A stretch of 64,000 nt of DNA. Source: Lachnospiraceae bacterium. GTDB taxonomy: Bacteria; Bacillota; Clostridia; Lachnospirales; Lachnospiraceae. The position numbers and the translations under genes were made by a program. Within the stretch, counting starts at the first letter, position 1. Every line of letters starts with the position of its first letter. Location of the stretch: assembly GCA_031272985.1 (NCBI GenBank), contig JAISSU010000003.1:48454-112453 (forward strand). Reading direction: 5' to 3'. The notes beneath the pieces were generated by a model. The model saw only the letters and a program-made list of their open reading frames with translations. It had not been told where the DNA came from and ran no database searches. This document shows positions 55,538 to 63,983 of the stretch, one piece after another.

Positions 55538-56641
55538 ATGAAACGATTTATTTCTTTAGTAATAGTATTAATGCTTATATTTTCAATGATTGCCTGCTCG
55601 AAAAAGGCAGACACAGGCTTTGATGAAACCAAAGAAGAGACCGAGGCCACTCAAGCATCAGAGGAGACCTCAAAGGAAGAGGCAACAGAAGAGACAGATG
55701 ACGAAGCCGCAAAAGAGGCTGCATATTTGGAAGAACCTGCTTCGAAACGGACAATTCATATTTCCTATGACGGAGGACTCTGCCAGGCGGCCATCCCGAT
55801 AGCGCAGTTTAAAGGGTTCTTTGAGGCCGAAGGGTTAGATACCGAGCTTACAAAGACAGGCGGAACACAGGACAATGTTCGCGACGCTTTGGCAGCAGGA
55901 AAAATAGACACAGCGGCCGGGATGATTGCCGGATGGCTAAAGCCAATAACAAACGGTATTGATTTGCGCTTTACCGTGGGTCTGCACACCGGTTGCGCCA
56001 GCGCGTTTGTTCTCGCGGATTCGGATATAACCAAGTTTGAAAAAGGTCAAACCGTCGCGATTAACGGCGGGATAGGCGGGGTTTATCATAATATTGGTTA
56101 CAGATTTATCGCCCATGATGGTTTTGTGCCCGAAGATTTCACTTGGAAGGATTTCCCCGCTGATCAGACATTATTGGTGCTCCAAAATGGAGAGGCTGAT
56201 GTGGCGGTATTTTCCGATCAATTAGCCGAGCAATGGGTGCAGGACGGTACATTGCGTCGTATCCGCTCACTTCATGAGGACGAGGATTTCGCGGATGAAT
56301 CTTGCTGCGTGCTCGGTCTGGCGGGAGAATTCTTGGATGAAAATCCGGTTGCAAGCGAGAAAATCAGCCGAGCTATTTATCAGGCGGCATTATGGATAGG
56401 AGAGAGTGACGCCAATAAAGAAGAAGCTGCACAAATCCTGCTGGATAATGGTTACATCAGCGGAACTAAAGAGTATGCGGTTTCATTAATGAAGCTATTC
56501 AAATGGGGACTACCTAATGAATTAACTGAGGCAACGCTGGATTTATCAATTACTGATTACCAGAAGCTTGGGGTTATTTCAGATACGATTGACCCCGCTG
56601 AGCTAAAGAGCCAAATCTGGGTTCCACTTGATATTGAATAG
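55538..56641 (+). CDS. SsuA/TauA-type substrate-binding lipoprotein
   Basis: This is an exported lipoprotein with lipobox MIAC (MKRFISLVIVLMLIFSMIAC), a Glu/Thr-rich linker (residues 25-70) and an NMT1/THI5-like binding domain (HISYDGGLCQAAIPIAQFKG, AGKIDTAAGMIAGWL, AINGGIGGVYHNIGYRFIA). Family members bind sulfonates, nitrate, taurine or related small anions. Next to cysK and a nitrogenase-like enzyme, an organosulfur substrate is the best guess. AAGGAGC precedes the ATG. Permease and ATPase follow. Confidence 0.88.
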   Translation: MKRFISLVIVLMLIFSMIACSKKADTGFDETKEETEATQASEETSKEEATEETDDEAAKEAAYLEEPASKRTIHISYDGGLCQAAIPIAQFKGFFEAEGLDTELTKTGGTQDNVRDALAAGKIDTAAGMIAGWLKPITNGIDLRFTVGLHTGCASAFVLADSDITKFEKGQTVAINGGIGGVYHNIGYRFIAHDGFVPEDFTWKDFPADQTLLVLQNGEADVAVFSDQLAEQWVQDGTLRRIRSLHEDEDFADESCCVLGLAGEFLDENPVASEKISRAIYQAALWIGESDANKEEAAQILLDNGYISGTKEYAVSLMKLFKWGLPNELTEATLDLSITDYQKLGVISDTIDPAELKSQIWVPLDIE

Positions 56642-56666
56642 GACAAACTAACGGAGGAAAGCGCTG

Positions 56667-57686
56667 ATGGAGTCTAATATTTCAGTTCGTGAACTAAAGA
56701 TACTGGAGGATGCGCCGAAAACTAAACTTCGGCGCACCATTGACAGAGTGCTCTCGGCGCTTCCCTTTGTGCTCGCAGTTGATTTGATATTGATATACGA
56801 GCTTTTGCCGAATTTTAAGAAATATGCGGCGAATAAAATCGCTTATCCAGTCAGCAATATTTATACCGTATTATTGGGGGCCGTCGCGGTAGCACTGTTA
56901 ATTTACTTTATTGTCTCGCTATTTTCGGCGAGGGCGTTTGAGAAACTGCTCTTTAAGGCTCCGTTATATTGTGTAATTTTTCTGATACTGGGAGCTTATG
57001 ATTTTGCGACATTAAAGACGGGGATACTGCCTTTGCCATATTTTCCGTGGGTGGACCGAATATTAATGGCCATTGTTGAAGACAGGGTGATTTTGCTTGA
57101 TTGTATAGCGCATTCATTAGTGTTATTATTCGCGGGATACTTTACAGGGACCATTGCGGGGCTCGCGACAGGGATAGGGGCAGGATGGAGTCCGCGGGTA
57201 CGTTACTGGGTAATGCCTTTGATGAAGTTATTGGGCCCGATTCCTTCTACGACATGGATTTCGATTATCCTTATAATAGCCAGCTCTTTATTCGGCGGTT
57301 CGGTTTTTATGATTGCACTGGGCGTCTGGTATCCGGTGGCGATGTCGGCATTTAATGGGGTATCTAATGTGGACAGGAGTAATTTTGAAGTGGCTCGCAC
57401 TTTCGGTGTAAAGAATGTGGGACTCGTCTTTAAAGTGGCGATTCCTGCCGCAATGCCGAGTATTTTCAACGGGCTGACTCAAGGGATGAGTATAGCTTGT
57501 ACGGCGCTGATGGTAGCGGAAATGCTGGGAGTTGAAAGCGGACTGGGATGGTATATAAATTGGCAGCGCGGTTGGGCGGAATTCGCAAAGATGTACGCGG
57601 CTGTTATCATTATTTGCCTTACATTTACTGCGGTGAACTTAGTATTGACTTTTATTAAGAAAAGAGCGCTTCGCTGGCAGGCTTGA
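56667..57686 (+). CDS. SsuC/TauC-type ABC permease
   Basis: A 339-aa permease with about seven membrane segments. The ATPase-contact EAA loop is seen as EVARTFGVKNVGLVFKVAIP. It has a longer N-terminal cytoplasmic and membrane portion than SsuC of E. coli (the first helix starts near residue 31). It probably forms the channel for the lipoprotein-bound substrate. CGGAGG precedes the ATG. Confidence 0.9.
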   Translation: MESNISVRELKILEDAPKTKLRRTIDRVLSALPFVLAVDLILIYELLPNFKKYAANKIAYPVSNIYTVLLGAVAVALLIYFIVSLFSARAFEKLLFKAPLYCVIFLILGAYDFATLKTGILPLPYFPWVDRILMAIVEDRVILLDCIAHSLVLLFAGYFTGTIAGLATGIGAGWSPRVRYWVMPLMKLLGPIPSTTWISIILIIASSLFGGSVFMIALGVWYPVAMSAFNGVSNVDRSNFEVARTFGVKNVGLVFKVAIPAAMPSIFNGLTQGMSIACTALMVAEMLGVESGLGWYINWQRGWAEFAKMYAAVIIICLTFTAVNLVLTFIKKRALRWQA

Positions 57687-57746
57687 GGATTATTGCTGAT
57701 TAAATAACAAGGAGAAAGTGATTATTGACCTCTAAAATAATCATAA

Positions 57747-58535
57747 ATGAGATATATGGGCGCAACTGTAGAAATTAACAATCTTTCAAAAATATTTGCA
57801 AGGCAGGATACGAGCGGAACACTTAAGGCTCTGGATAATATTGATTTGTCAGTAAGAGAAGGGGAGTTTCTGACCTTGCTCGGAGCTTCGGGATGCGGTA
57901 AATCTACGCTGCTTCGCATAATTGCGGGCTTGGAGGTGCCTACGGTAGGCGATGTAAAGTTTAATGGCGAGGCTATTAAGGGGACGGATTCCTCTCGCGG
58001 GCTCGTATTTCAGGAACATACGCTTTTCCCATGGCTTTCTGTCAAAGGGAATATTGAATTTGCGCTAAAATCCACAAAGCAATACGCTCAGAAAAAGGGC
58101 GAGGTCGACGACTGGATTTCCCTCGCGGGTCTCTGGGAATTTAAAAGAAATTATCCGCATCAGCTCTCCGGCGGTATGCGGCAAAGGGCGGCTCTTGTAA
58201 GAGCACTTTCTGTATCTCCAAAATTATTATTATTGGATGAACCTTTGGGAGCGCTTGATAGTTTTACGAGGATGAATCTTCAAGACGAACTCTTAAGGCT
58301 TTGGCAGGAACAAAAAAATACAATGATAATGGTGACGCATGACATTGATGAAGCCATCTATTTAAGTCAGAGGGTGGTCGTTATGTCGCCTCGCCCGGGA
58401 AGAATCGCGAAAATCATTGATATTCCGATGAGCTATCCGCGAAACAGAGCATCGGGAGATTTTGAAGTCCTGCGAGCGCAGATACTTAAGCTTATGAATT
58501 TCGCGAAAGAAGTTCAAGAGGAATATACTATTTAA
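57747..58535 (+). CDS. SsuB/TauB-type ABC ATPase
   Basis: The ATPase of the importer. Walker A GASGCGKST, the Q-loop VFQEH, signature LSGGMRQRAALVRAL, Walker B LLLLDEPLGALD and the H-loop VTHDIDEA are intact. Starts at 57747 or 57756 are possible and neither has a good ribosome site. The nearest strong site (AAGGAG at 57709) is about 30 bases upstream and precedes a 17-codon TTG frame (57725-57778) that overlaps the start, so coupling is possible. It ends the operon. Confidence 0.92.
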   Translation: MRYMGATVEINNLSKIFARQDTSGTLKALDNIDLSVREGEFLTLLGASGCGKSTLLRIIAGLEVPTVGDVKFNGEAIKGTDSSRGLVFQEHTLFPWLSVKGNIEFALKSTKQYAQKKGEVDDWISLAGLWEFKRNYPHQLSGGMRQRAALVRALSVSPKLLLLDEPLGALDSFTRMNLQDELLRLWQEQKNTMIMVTHDIDEAIYLSQRVVVMSPRPGRIAKIIDIPMSYPRNRASGDFEVLRAQILKLMNFAKEVQEEYTI

Positions 58536-58565
58536 TAATACCCGGACAAAGTTTTCACTTACCGT

Positions 58566-58611
58566 GCACGTTCACGCAGGGACGTGCTTAAAGTAGTTCT
58601 TATTTTCTTTC
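58566..58611 (+). terminator. Terminator candidate of the nitrogenase-like operon
   Basis: GCACGT (58566-58571) pairs with ACGTGC (58582-58587) and a T-rich tract follows after an interruption (GTTCTTATTTTCTTT). The stem is short, so confidence is moderate. Confidence 0.4.
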
Positions 58612-58630
58612 GTCATTTCGTTAATAATCT

Positions 58631-58638
58631 GTTATAAT
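58631..58638 (+). promoter_or_regulatory. Extended -10 promoter for the rhomboid gene
   Basis: TATAAT at 58633-58638 is preceded by TGT, a TGn extended -10. No clear -35 is seen. Confidence 0.5.
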
Positions 58639-58662
58639 TACTCCGTTAACCAAAACTACATT

Positions 58663-59289
58663 ATGCGGGTGAGCACTATTAACAGAAATAAAAAAAGTAT
58701 TTGCACAATTATATTAATCGTAATAAATGTTGTGGTCTTCTTTGCTCTGTCTTTTATTGGGCAAACCGAAGATGGTGAGTTTATGCTTAGATTCGGAGCG
58801 TCCTACACTCCCTATGTTATTGAGAATAAAGAATACTACCGGCTTTTTACTTCAATGTTCTTACACTTTGGTTTTCAGCATTTAGCTAATAACATGGTGA
58901 TGTTGGGATTCGTCGGCTGGAATGTAGAGGCTGAAGCAGGGAAAGTGAGATTTCTTATTATATATCTGCTCTCAGGTTTGATAGGTAATATAGTTTCGAC
59001 GATCTGGGATTTAAGAACTGTCACTGACGGTGGCTATGCGGTTTCTGCGGGAGCATCCGGTGCGGTTTATGGGATAATTGGCTGCGCACTTGGCATTGCA
59101 CTTCTAAACAAAGGACGCATAGGAAATCTTTCACAGCGCGGTTTGATAATAATGATCTTACTGGGAATCTATTATGGAGCGACAGCGGGTAATATTGACA
59201 ATGCAGCACATATAGGGGGTTTAGTCAGCGGGTTCTTATTGACGTTGATAATATACCGAAGACAAAAAACTGTGAGGTCGGATTATTAA
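58663..59289 (+). CDS. Rhomboid-family intramembrane serine protease
   Basis: The protein has six predicted membrane helices. The catalytic serine is in VSAGASGAVYGIIG (GASGA motif) and the histidine in AAHIGGLVSGFLL. The HxxxN-type motif is seen as FQHLANNMVML. Rhomboids cleave membrane proteins; the substrate here is unknown. There is no strong ribosome site before the ATG. Length is 208 aa, short for the family but complete. Confidence 0.9.
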   Translation: MRVSTINRNKKSICTIILIVINVVVFFALSFIGQTEDGEFMLRFGASYTPYVIENKEYYRLFTSMFLHFGFQHLANNMVMLGFVGWNVEAEAGKVRFLIIYLLSGLIGNIVSTIWDLRTVTDGGYAVSAGASGAVYGIIGCALGIALLNKGRIGNLSQRGLIIMILLGIYYGATAGNIDNAAHIGGLVSGFLLTLIIYRRQKTVRSDY

Positions 59290-59374
59290 TAAAACCCGAA
59301 TTTAGTATTATGATAAGATAATTAACACATAATAATAATCGAAAGGAAGCGCGCAGGCGCGAAGGTAATGAGAA

Positions 59375-59773
59375 ATGAAAGATGAAAACTGTATTTTTTG
59401 CAAACTGGCAAACGGAGATATTCCTACCGCGACACTTTATGAGGATGATGATTTCAGGGTAATATTAGACGCCGCACCGGCCTCAAAGGGGCATGCGCTG
59501 ATACTGCCAAAGGAACATTATGCCGATCTATATGAGTTAAGCGATGAATTGGCCGCAAAGGTTCTGGTGCTCGCAAAGAAAATGATCACAGAACTCGCAC
59601 CGAAACTAAAATGTTCCGGTTATAATATTGTCCAAAACAACGGAGAATCAGCCGGGCAGACCGTATTTCACTTTCATCTTCACATGATACCGCGCTATGA
59701 TGGCGAGGAGAAAATCCTCACTTGGAAGCCGGGAACTCTTAGTGATGAAGTAAAGAATGAGTTGATAAAATAA
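59375..59773 (+). CDS. HIT-family nucleotide hydrolase
   Basis: HIT proteins hydrolyse nucleoside phosphoramidates or dinucleotides. The histidine triad appears as HFHLHMIPRY and the N-terminal zinc-like pattern starts CIFCKLANGDIPT. Length is 132 aa, standard for Hint-like proteins. Its role in the cell is housekeeping, with no link to its neighbours. Confidence 0.93.
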   Translation: MKDENCIFCKLANGDIPTATLYEDDDFRVILDAAPASKGHALILPKEHYADLYELSDELAAKVLVLAKKMITELAPKLKCSGYNIVQNNGESAGQTVFHFHLHMIPRYDGEEKILTWKPGTLSDEVKNELIK

Positions 59774-59787
59774 TTATTAAATTCGGC

Positions 59788-59816
59788 TTGAAAATTTTCT
59801 TAAAAATAGATATAAT
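59788..59816 (+). promoter_or_regulatory. Promoter upstream of the MATE gene
   Basis: TTGAAA at 59788-59793 and TATAAT at 59811-59816 are separated by 17 bases. The predicted start near 59823 falls on the first base of the following hairpin. Confidence 0.8.
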
Positions 59817-59823
59817 CTGCCTA

Positions 59824-59877
59824 ACGAGCGGCGTGAATCGCGTAAGACCAGTTGATTCACTAGCGCTCGTATTTTTT
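59824..59877 (+). terminator. Strong hairpin with U-tract at +1
   Basis: ACGAGCG (59824-59830) pairs with CGCTCGT (59864-59870) and an inner GTGAATC/GATTCAC stem extends it; ATTTTTTA follows. It can end transcription about 55 nt after the promoter and lies 23 bases before the MATE start. Confidence 0.8.
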
Positions 59878-59899
59878 ATGTTAAAGGGGGATTAGACCA

Positions 59900-61306
59900 A
59901 TGGACAATTCAAACGCGTTCCTTGAACGTGAGGGACTCGGCGTGCTAATGCGCAAGTTTTCAATTCCGTGTATTATTTCGTTGTTAGTCGGTGCTCTTTA
60001 CAATATCGTAGATCAGATCTATATCGCAAACGCAGATTATCTCGGCTCATACGGAAATGCCGCTAATACAGTTGTTTTTCCGATGACGGTTATCGCGCTT
60101 GCAATCGCGGTTATGATAGGAGACGGTTGTTGCGCATTTGTTAGTATCAGGCTCGGTGCGAAAGATACCGAAAAGGCTCATCGCAGTGTTGGAAATGCTA
60201 TTTTACTAGTTGTTTTATGCAGTCTTGCATTAACGATATTTTACCTACTGTTTCAAAACGGTATCGTGTCGGCATTCGGCGGGAGAGTAAATCAGGAAAC
60301 CTATGACTTAAGCCGAGAATATTTTTTCTGGATTGCTCTTGGAATACCGTTTTATATGTTTGGACAGGCAATGAATCCTGTTATTAGGGCGGATGGCAGC
60401 CCGAAGTTTGCGATGCTCACAACTGTAGCCGGTGCCATAGTGAATATAATTTTGGATCCGATATTTATTTTCGTGTTTAAATGGGGGATGATGGGGGCGG
60501 CTGTAGCGACTGTTATAGGTCAGATTCTGACTGCAGTCTTTGCTCTTTGGTATTTGTTTCATATGAAGGCTGTAAAGTTGCAAAAAAGTAGTTTCACCTT
60601 TAACAGCAAGGTTATAAAAAAATTCATACCGCTTGGAATGTGCAGTTTTCTTTCACAAATATCGTTAGTTGCCTCAATGATGGCATTGCAGAACATGGTG
60701 ATGAAATACGGAGCGCAGGATGCCGTTTTTGGGCAGGCGGAATTTGCCCAAATTCCTATGGCGATTCTTGGAATTGTAATGAAAGTATTCCAGATCGTGA
60801 TTTCTATTGTCATCGGAATGGCAGCGGGTTGCATTCCTATTGTGGGATACAACATAGGTGCGGGACGTAAAGACAGGGCGAAAGGATTATTCACGCGTTT
60901 ATTGATTGCGGAAGCAATAGTCGGAGCGGTCGCGTTAGTGGTGGTGGAATTATTGCCGCGACAGCTATTGGGAATATTCGGCGCTGCAAACGAAAGTACT
61001 TTCTATACGGATTTCGGAATCAAATCGTTCAGGATTTACCTGTGTATGATGATTTTCGCATGCATAAATAAAGCAGCGTTTATTTACTTGCAGTCACTCG
61101 GCCGCGCTTGGGTTTCCACGGGATTATCCATGATCAGAGAAGTTTTATTCGGCGTGGGGTTTGCGCTTTTACTCCCGTTATGGTTTGGGCTTGATGGGGT
61201 ACTATATTCTATGCCTGTGTCTGATTTCCTCACACTGATTGCCTCGGCTATAGTAATTGTCCAAACATATAAAATGCTAAATGTAAAACAAAAGGCGTTG
61301 CAATAA
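59900..61306 (+). CDS. MATE-family multidrug exporter
   Basis: A 468-aa transporter with 12 membrane segments of the MATE family. The start LGVLMRKFSIPCIISLLVGALYNIVDQIYIA and the mid-protein repeat with FIPLGMCSFLSQISLVASMM are typical of the MepA-like clade. It probably exports cationic drugs or metabolites in exchange for Na+ or H+. AAAGGGGG precedes the ATG. Expression may be controlled by the terminator-like hairpin in its leader. Confidence 0.93.
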   Translation: MDNSNAFLEREGLGVLMRKFSIPCIISLLVGALYNIVDQIYIANADYLGSYGNAANTVVFPMTVIALAIAVMIGDGCCAFVSIRLGAKDTEKAHRSVGNAILLVVLCSLALTIFYLLFQNGIVSAFGGRVNQETYDLSREYFFWIALGIPFYMFGQAMNPVIRADGSPKFAMLTTVAGAIVNIILDPIFIFVFKWGMMGAAVATVIGQILTAVFALWYLFHMKAVKLQKSSFTFNSKVIKKFIPLGMCSFLSQISLVASMMALQNMVMKYGAQDAVFGQAEFAQIPMAILGIVMKVFQIVISIVIGMAAGCIPIVGYNIGAGRKDRAKGLFTRLLIAEAIVGAVALVVVELLPRQLLGIFGAANESTFYTDFGIKSFRIYLCMMIFACINKAAFIYLQSLGRAWVSTGLSMIREVLFGVGFALLLPLWFGLDGVLYSMPVSDFLTLIASAIVIVQTYKMLNVKQKALQ

Positions 61307-61316
61307 CGTAAAATCG

Positions 61317-62393
61317 CTATTCGGTTCCGTCATTTAGTATTTCCTCGAATAAGCTGATAATCGTGGCTATTGAGTCGTGCTGTCCCGAATCCTGCATTGT
61401 TTTTACAAAATCCGCCCGGCGAGTGTATAAATCCATTATAGAAGAAAGCAAAACTTTATTAGTGACTTCTTCTTCCTCCAATACCATAGAAAAGCCCTGT
61501 CGCTCAAATGATCTGGCGTTAAGCACCTGATCGCCGCGGCTGGCTTTTGAAGAGAGCGGAATCAGAAGGTTCGGTTTTCTGATAGCAAGAAGCTCGCAGA
61601 TAGCATTGGCACCGGCTCTGGAGATGACAATATCCGAAAGAGCAAATATATCCGCGAGTTCTTCTTTTATATATTCATACTGCTTATATCCTATAGTGTT
61701 GTTAAGAGACTCGTCAAGTTTTCCCTTTCCGCAAAGATGAATGACCTGAAAATTCTCCAGAAGATTATGAATAACAGCCCTTACGGCATCATTTACGAAC
61801 ACTGAACCAAGACTGCCTCCTATAATCAAAAGTACGGGCTTATCTTTATTGAAACCAAGAAACTCACGAGCTTTCTCGGGGTCTCCTTTCAGGAGTTCTT
61901 CTCTAATGGGAGAACCGGTGAGAATTGCCTTGCCTTCAGGAAAAAGCTCAACTGTTTCAGGAAAATTACAGCAGATTTTTGCTGCCGAAGATAAAGAAAG
62001 CTTATTGGCTAAGCCCGGTGTCATGTCAGACTCGTGGATGACTACTGGCACGCGGCGCCTTTTTGCTGCCACTACAACCGGCACAGAGACAAATCCGCCC
62101 TTTGAAAATACAATATCAGGCTCAAGCTGCTTAATCAGTGAGTCCGCTTCGGCCAGACCCTTTATTACACGAAACGGATCTGTCAGATTCTTAAGACTAA
62201 AATACCGCCGAAGTTTTCCTGAGGATATGCCATAGAACGGAATGCCAAAGGGCTCAATCAAATCCTTTTCGATTCCATTGTGTGAACCTATATAATGTAT
62301 ATCGTATTCCAAATCCCTTAAATGAGGCAGCAGGGCAATGTTAGGCGTAACATGGCCGGCAGTACCGCCACCGGTGAGAATAATTCTTTTCAT
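61317..62393 (-). CDS. murG: UDP-N-acetylglucosamine--lipid I transferase MurG
   Basis: MurG adds GlcNAc to lipid I to make lipid II on the inner face of the membrane. The N-terminal GGGTAGHVTPNIALLPHL motif, FSKGGFVSVPVVVAAKRR, SLGSVFVNDAV and the C-terminal DIVISRAGANAICELLAI (the UDP-GlcNAc site) are present. Length is 358 aa. It is convergent with the MATE gene with only 10 bases between stops. It stands apart from other division and wall genes. Confidence 0.96.
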   Translation of the reverse strand: MKRIILTGGGTAGHVTPNIALLPHLRDLEYDIHYIGSHNGIEKDLIEPFGIPFYGISSGKLRRYFSLKNLTDPFRVIKGLAEADSLIKQLEPDIVFSKGGFVSVPVVVAAKRRRVPVVIHESDMTPGLANKLSLSSAAKICCNFPETVELFPEGKAILTGSPIREELLKGDPEKAREFLGFNKDKPVLLIIGGSLGSVFVNDAVRAVIHNLLENFQVIHLCGKGKLDESLNNTIGYKQYEYIKEELADIFALSDIVISRAGANAICELLAIRKPNLLIPLSSKASRGDQVLNARSFERQGFSMVLEEEEVTNKVLLSSIMDLYTRRADFVKTMQDSGQHDSIATIISLFEEILNDGTE

Positions 62394-62521
62394 GGCGAAA
62401 TCCTTTCAGTTTGACGTAATTGCAATTATAGCAGGGTTTATACTTTTTTTCAATTTTCCGGGCAAATCGGGGTATCAAGCCCCTTGCCCTATATGGTATA
62501 ATTACAATGGTATAAAAGTAA

Positions 62522-62677
62522 GCATATGATAGAAAATGCTCAAGGCTGATAAGCATTTCCCAAGAATATATTGAACCCTTTTTCAAACTGCTTGTTGGAT
62601 ATTACGAAGGAAGCGACAAAAAAGATATTAAGGATTTCCCCTACGGAAACTGCATACAGGGCATTACCTTAACTTAA
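62522..62677 (+). pseudogene. Short coding fragment of unknown family
   Basis: The frame reads ISISQEYIEPFFKLLVGYYE and then DFPYGNCIQGITLT before a stop, protein-like in composition, but without an in-frame ATG. An ATG at 62526 with a short reading frame lies in another phase, so a frameshift or truncation is likely. TATAAT at 62497-62502 with a TGG extension could be its promoter. The rest of 62394-62736 holds only a GGGG/CCCC hairpin (62469-62483) and the operator below. Confidence 0.35.
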
Positions 62678-62721
62678 GAGAGTTTCAATAACTATAAAAT
62701 AATTGTGCCGGAATCCGGCAC
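62669..62721 (+). promoter_or_regulatory. Promoter and palindromic operator of the HipA-like locus
   Basis: TTAACT (62669-62674) and TATAAA (62693-62698) with an 18-base spacer are followed by the perfect palindrome GTGCCGGA-A-TCCGGCAC (62705-62721), which would overlap the transcription start. This position suits autorepression. Confidence 0.5.
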
Positions 62722-62736
62722 ATAAAAGGAGATGTT

Positions 62737-62958
62737 ATGTTTGCCATTGACTACTCAATAGAGATAGAAGAAAAGCTGCCGGAAGTGTTGATGGAATCTA
62801 TAAAAGAGCTTGAAAAGCTCGATAAAGCAGAAGATGAAGTCAATTACATAACAGTAATGGAAGCCTTTGAAGTAGACGCTAAAGGATACTGCAATTGTGG
62901 ACGTATAACAGAGCGGACATATAGAAATATTTTAAGAAAATATTGCTTAGAAGTATGA
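62737..62958 (+). CDS. Small partner protein of the HipA-like kinase
   Basis: A 73-aa acidic protein with no recognised family. It has an N-terminal helix-rich part (IEIEEKLPEVLMESIKELEKLDKAE) and a C-terminal GYCNCGRITERTYRNILRKY segment that could be part of a compact fold. AAAGGAGATG precedes the ATG. It sits directly before a HipA-like kinase and after a palindromic operator, so an antitoxin or regulatory role is inferred. It lacks an obvious HipB helix-turn-helix. Confidence 0.6.
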   Translation: MFAIDYSIEIEEKLPEVLMESIKELEKLDKAEDEVNYITVMEAFEVDAKGYCNCGRITERTYRNILRKYCLEV

Positions 62959-62966
62959 GGATTGAA

Positions 62967-63926
62967 ATGCATATATATGAATATTATGATTTTGATAAAT
63001 GCAAACAAAATACGCGTTCATACGGCGGCAAGGCGGGGGATAAAACAGGCATAATCCTCGATGGTGAAAATTGGCTGTTAAAATTTCCAAAATCCACAAA
63101 GAGCTTCCGAGATGTGATGCTATCGTACTCAACTGCGCCGTTATCAGAGTTTCTTGGTTCAAACATCTATAAAAGCATTGGGCTTGATGTTCAGGAAACG
63201 TTATTAGGCGAGTTTCGGGGAAAGACAGTTGTTGCCTGTAAGGATTTTTTGCAAAATGGTGATTCGCTTGACGAGTTCATGGACATTATTAATCAGCCAA
63301 GTGAATCAATTAGCGATGAAACAAAGGAAAGGTTGTTAGATGATAGTAAAAACGAGATAAACGACATTATTACTGTTATTGAAAATAACCACATACTTAA
63401 AAACGTAAACGCAGTAAAAGAGCGGTTTTGGGATATGTTCGTCGTAGACGCATTTATTGGCAATAATGACAGGAATAATGGCAATTGGGGCATAATAAGG
63501 CACTTAGACGACACGCTTTCCTTGGCTCCCGTATACGACAATGGGAACGCTTTTTCGAATAAGAGCGATGATTCAAGGATGAAAAAAATACTTAATAATG
63601 ATGATTTGTTCTTAAATAGTGCATATCACAGTGCTACGTGCTGTTTTATGGAAGATGGAAAATCTATCAATCCGCTTAAATACATACTTTCAGGGAACAA
63701 CTCGGATTGCAATGAAGCAATAAAAAGAATAGTACCAAGGATAGACATGTCAAAGATAGAAGATATTATATCCTCTGCACCCACCATTACAGAAATACAA
63801 ATGGCTTTTTACTTGGAATTGGTAACATACAGGAAAGAAGAGGTGTTGGACAAAGCACTTTTAAGAACAATTGAGTATGTGCCGAAACTCGGTACAACAG
63901 AAAAGCAAAAAGTACCAAAGATGTAA
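62967..63926 (+). CDS. HipA-like kinase domain protein
   Basis: The protein resembles HipA/CtkA-type kinases: an N-terminal GGKAGDKTGIILDGENWLLKFP (glycine loop and lysine), then the catalytic motif FVVDAFIGNNDRNNGNWGI and the metal-binding LAPVYDNGNAF. HipA kinases inactivate tRNA synthetases in some bacteria; CtkA-like kinases have other targets. The ATG at 62967 has TGAGGA upstream; an ATG at 62955 overlapping the previous stop is possible. The 3' end of the gene carries a copy of the locus palindrome (63879-63895). Confidence 0.8.
   Translation: MHIYEYYDFDKCKQNTRSYGGKAGDKTGIILDGENWLLKFPKSTKSFRDVMLSYSTAPLSEFLGSNIYKSIGLDVQETLLGEFRGKTVVACKDFLQNGDSLDEFMDIINQPSESISDETKERLLDDSKNEINDIITVIENNHILKNVNAVKERFWDMFVVDAFIGNNDRNNGNWGIIRHLDDTLSLAPVYDNGNAFSNKSDDSRMKKILNNDDLFLNSAYHSATCCFMEDGKSINPLKYILSGNNSDCNEAIKRIVPRIDMSKIEDIISSAPTITEIQMAFYLELVTYRKEEVLDKALLRTIEYVPKLGTTEKQKVPKM
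63879..63895 (+). repeat. Locus palindrome, copy 2
   Basis: GTGCCGAAACTCGGTAC inside the 3' end of the HipA-like gene; one base off a perfect copy of the 17-bp palindrome. Confidence 0.65.
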
Positions 63927-63947
63927 TTGTGCCGAATTTCGGCACAA
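63927..63947 (+). repeat. Locus palindrome, copy 3
   Basis: TTGTGCCGAA-T-TTCGGCACAA is a perfect 10-1-10 palindrome that begins one base after the HipA-like stop. Confidence 0.75.
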
Positions 63948-63983
63948 AAAAATGAAAGGACGATAATCAGTACTTAATAAAAC

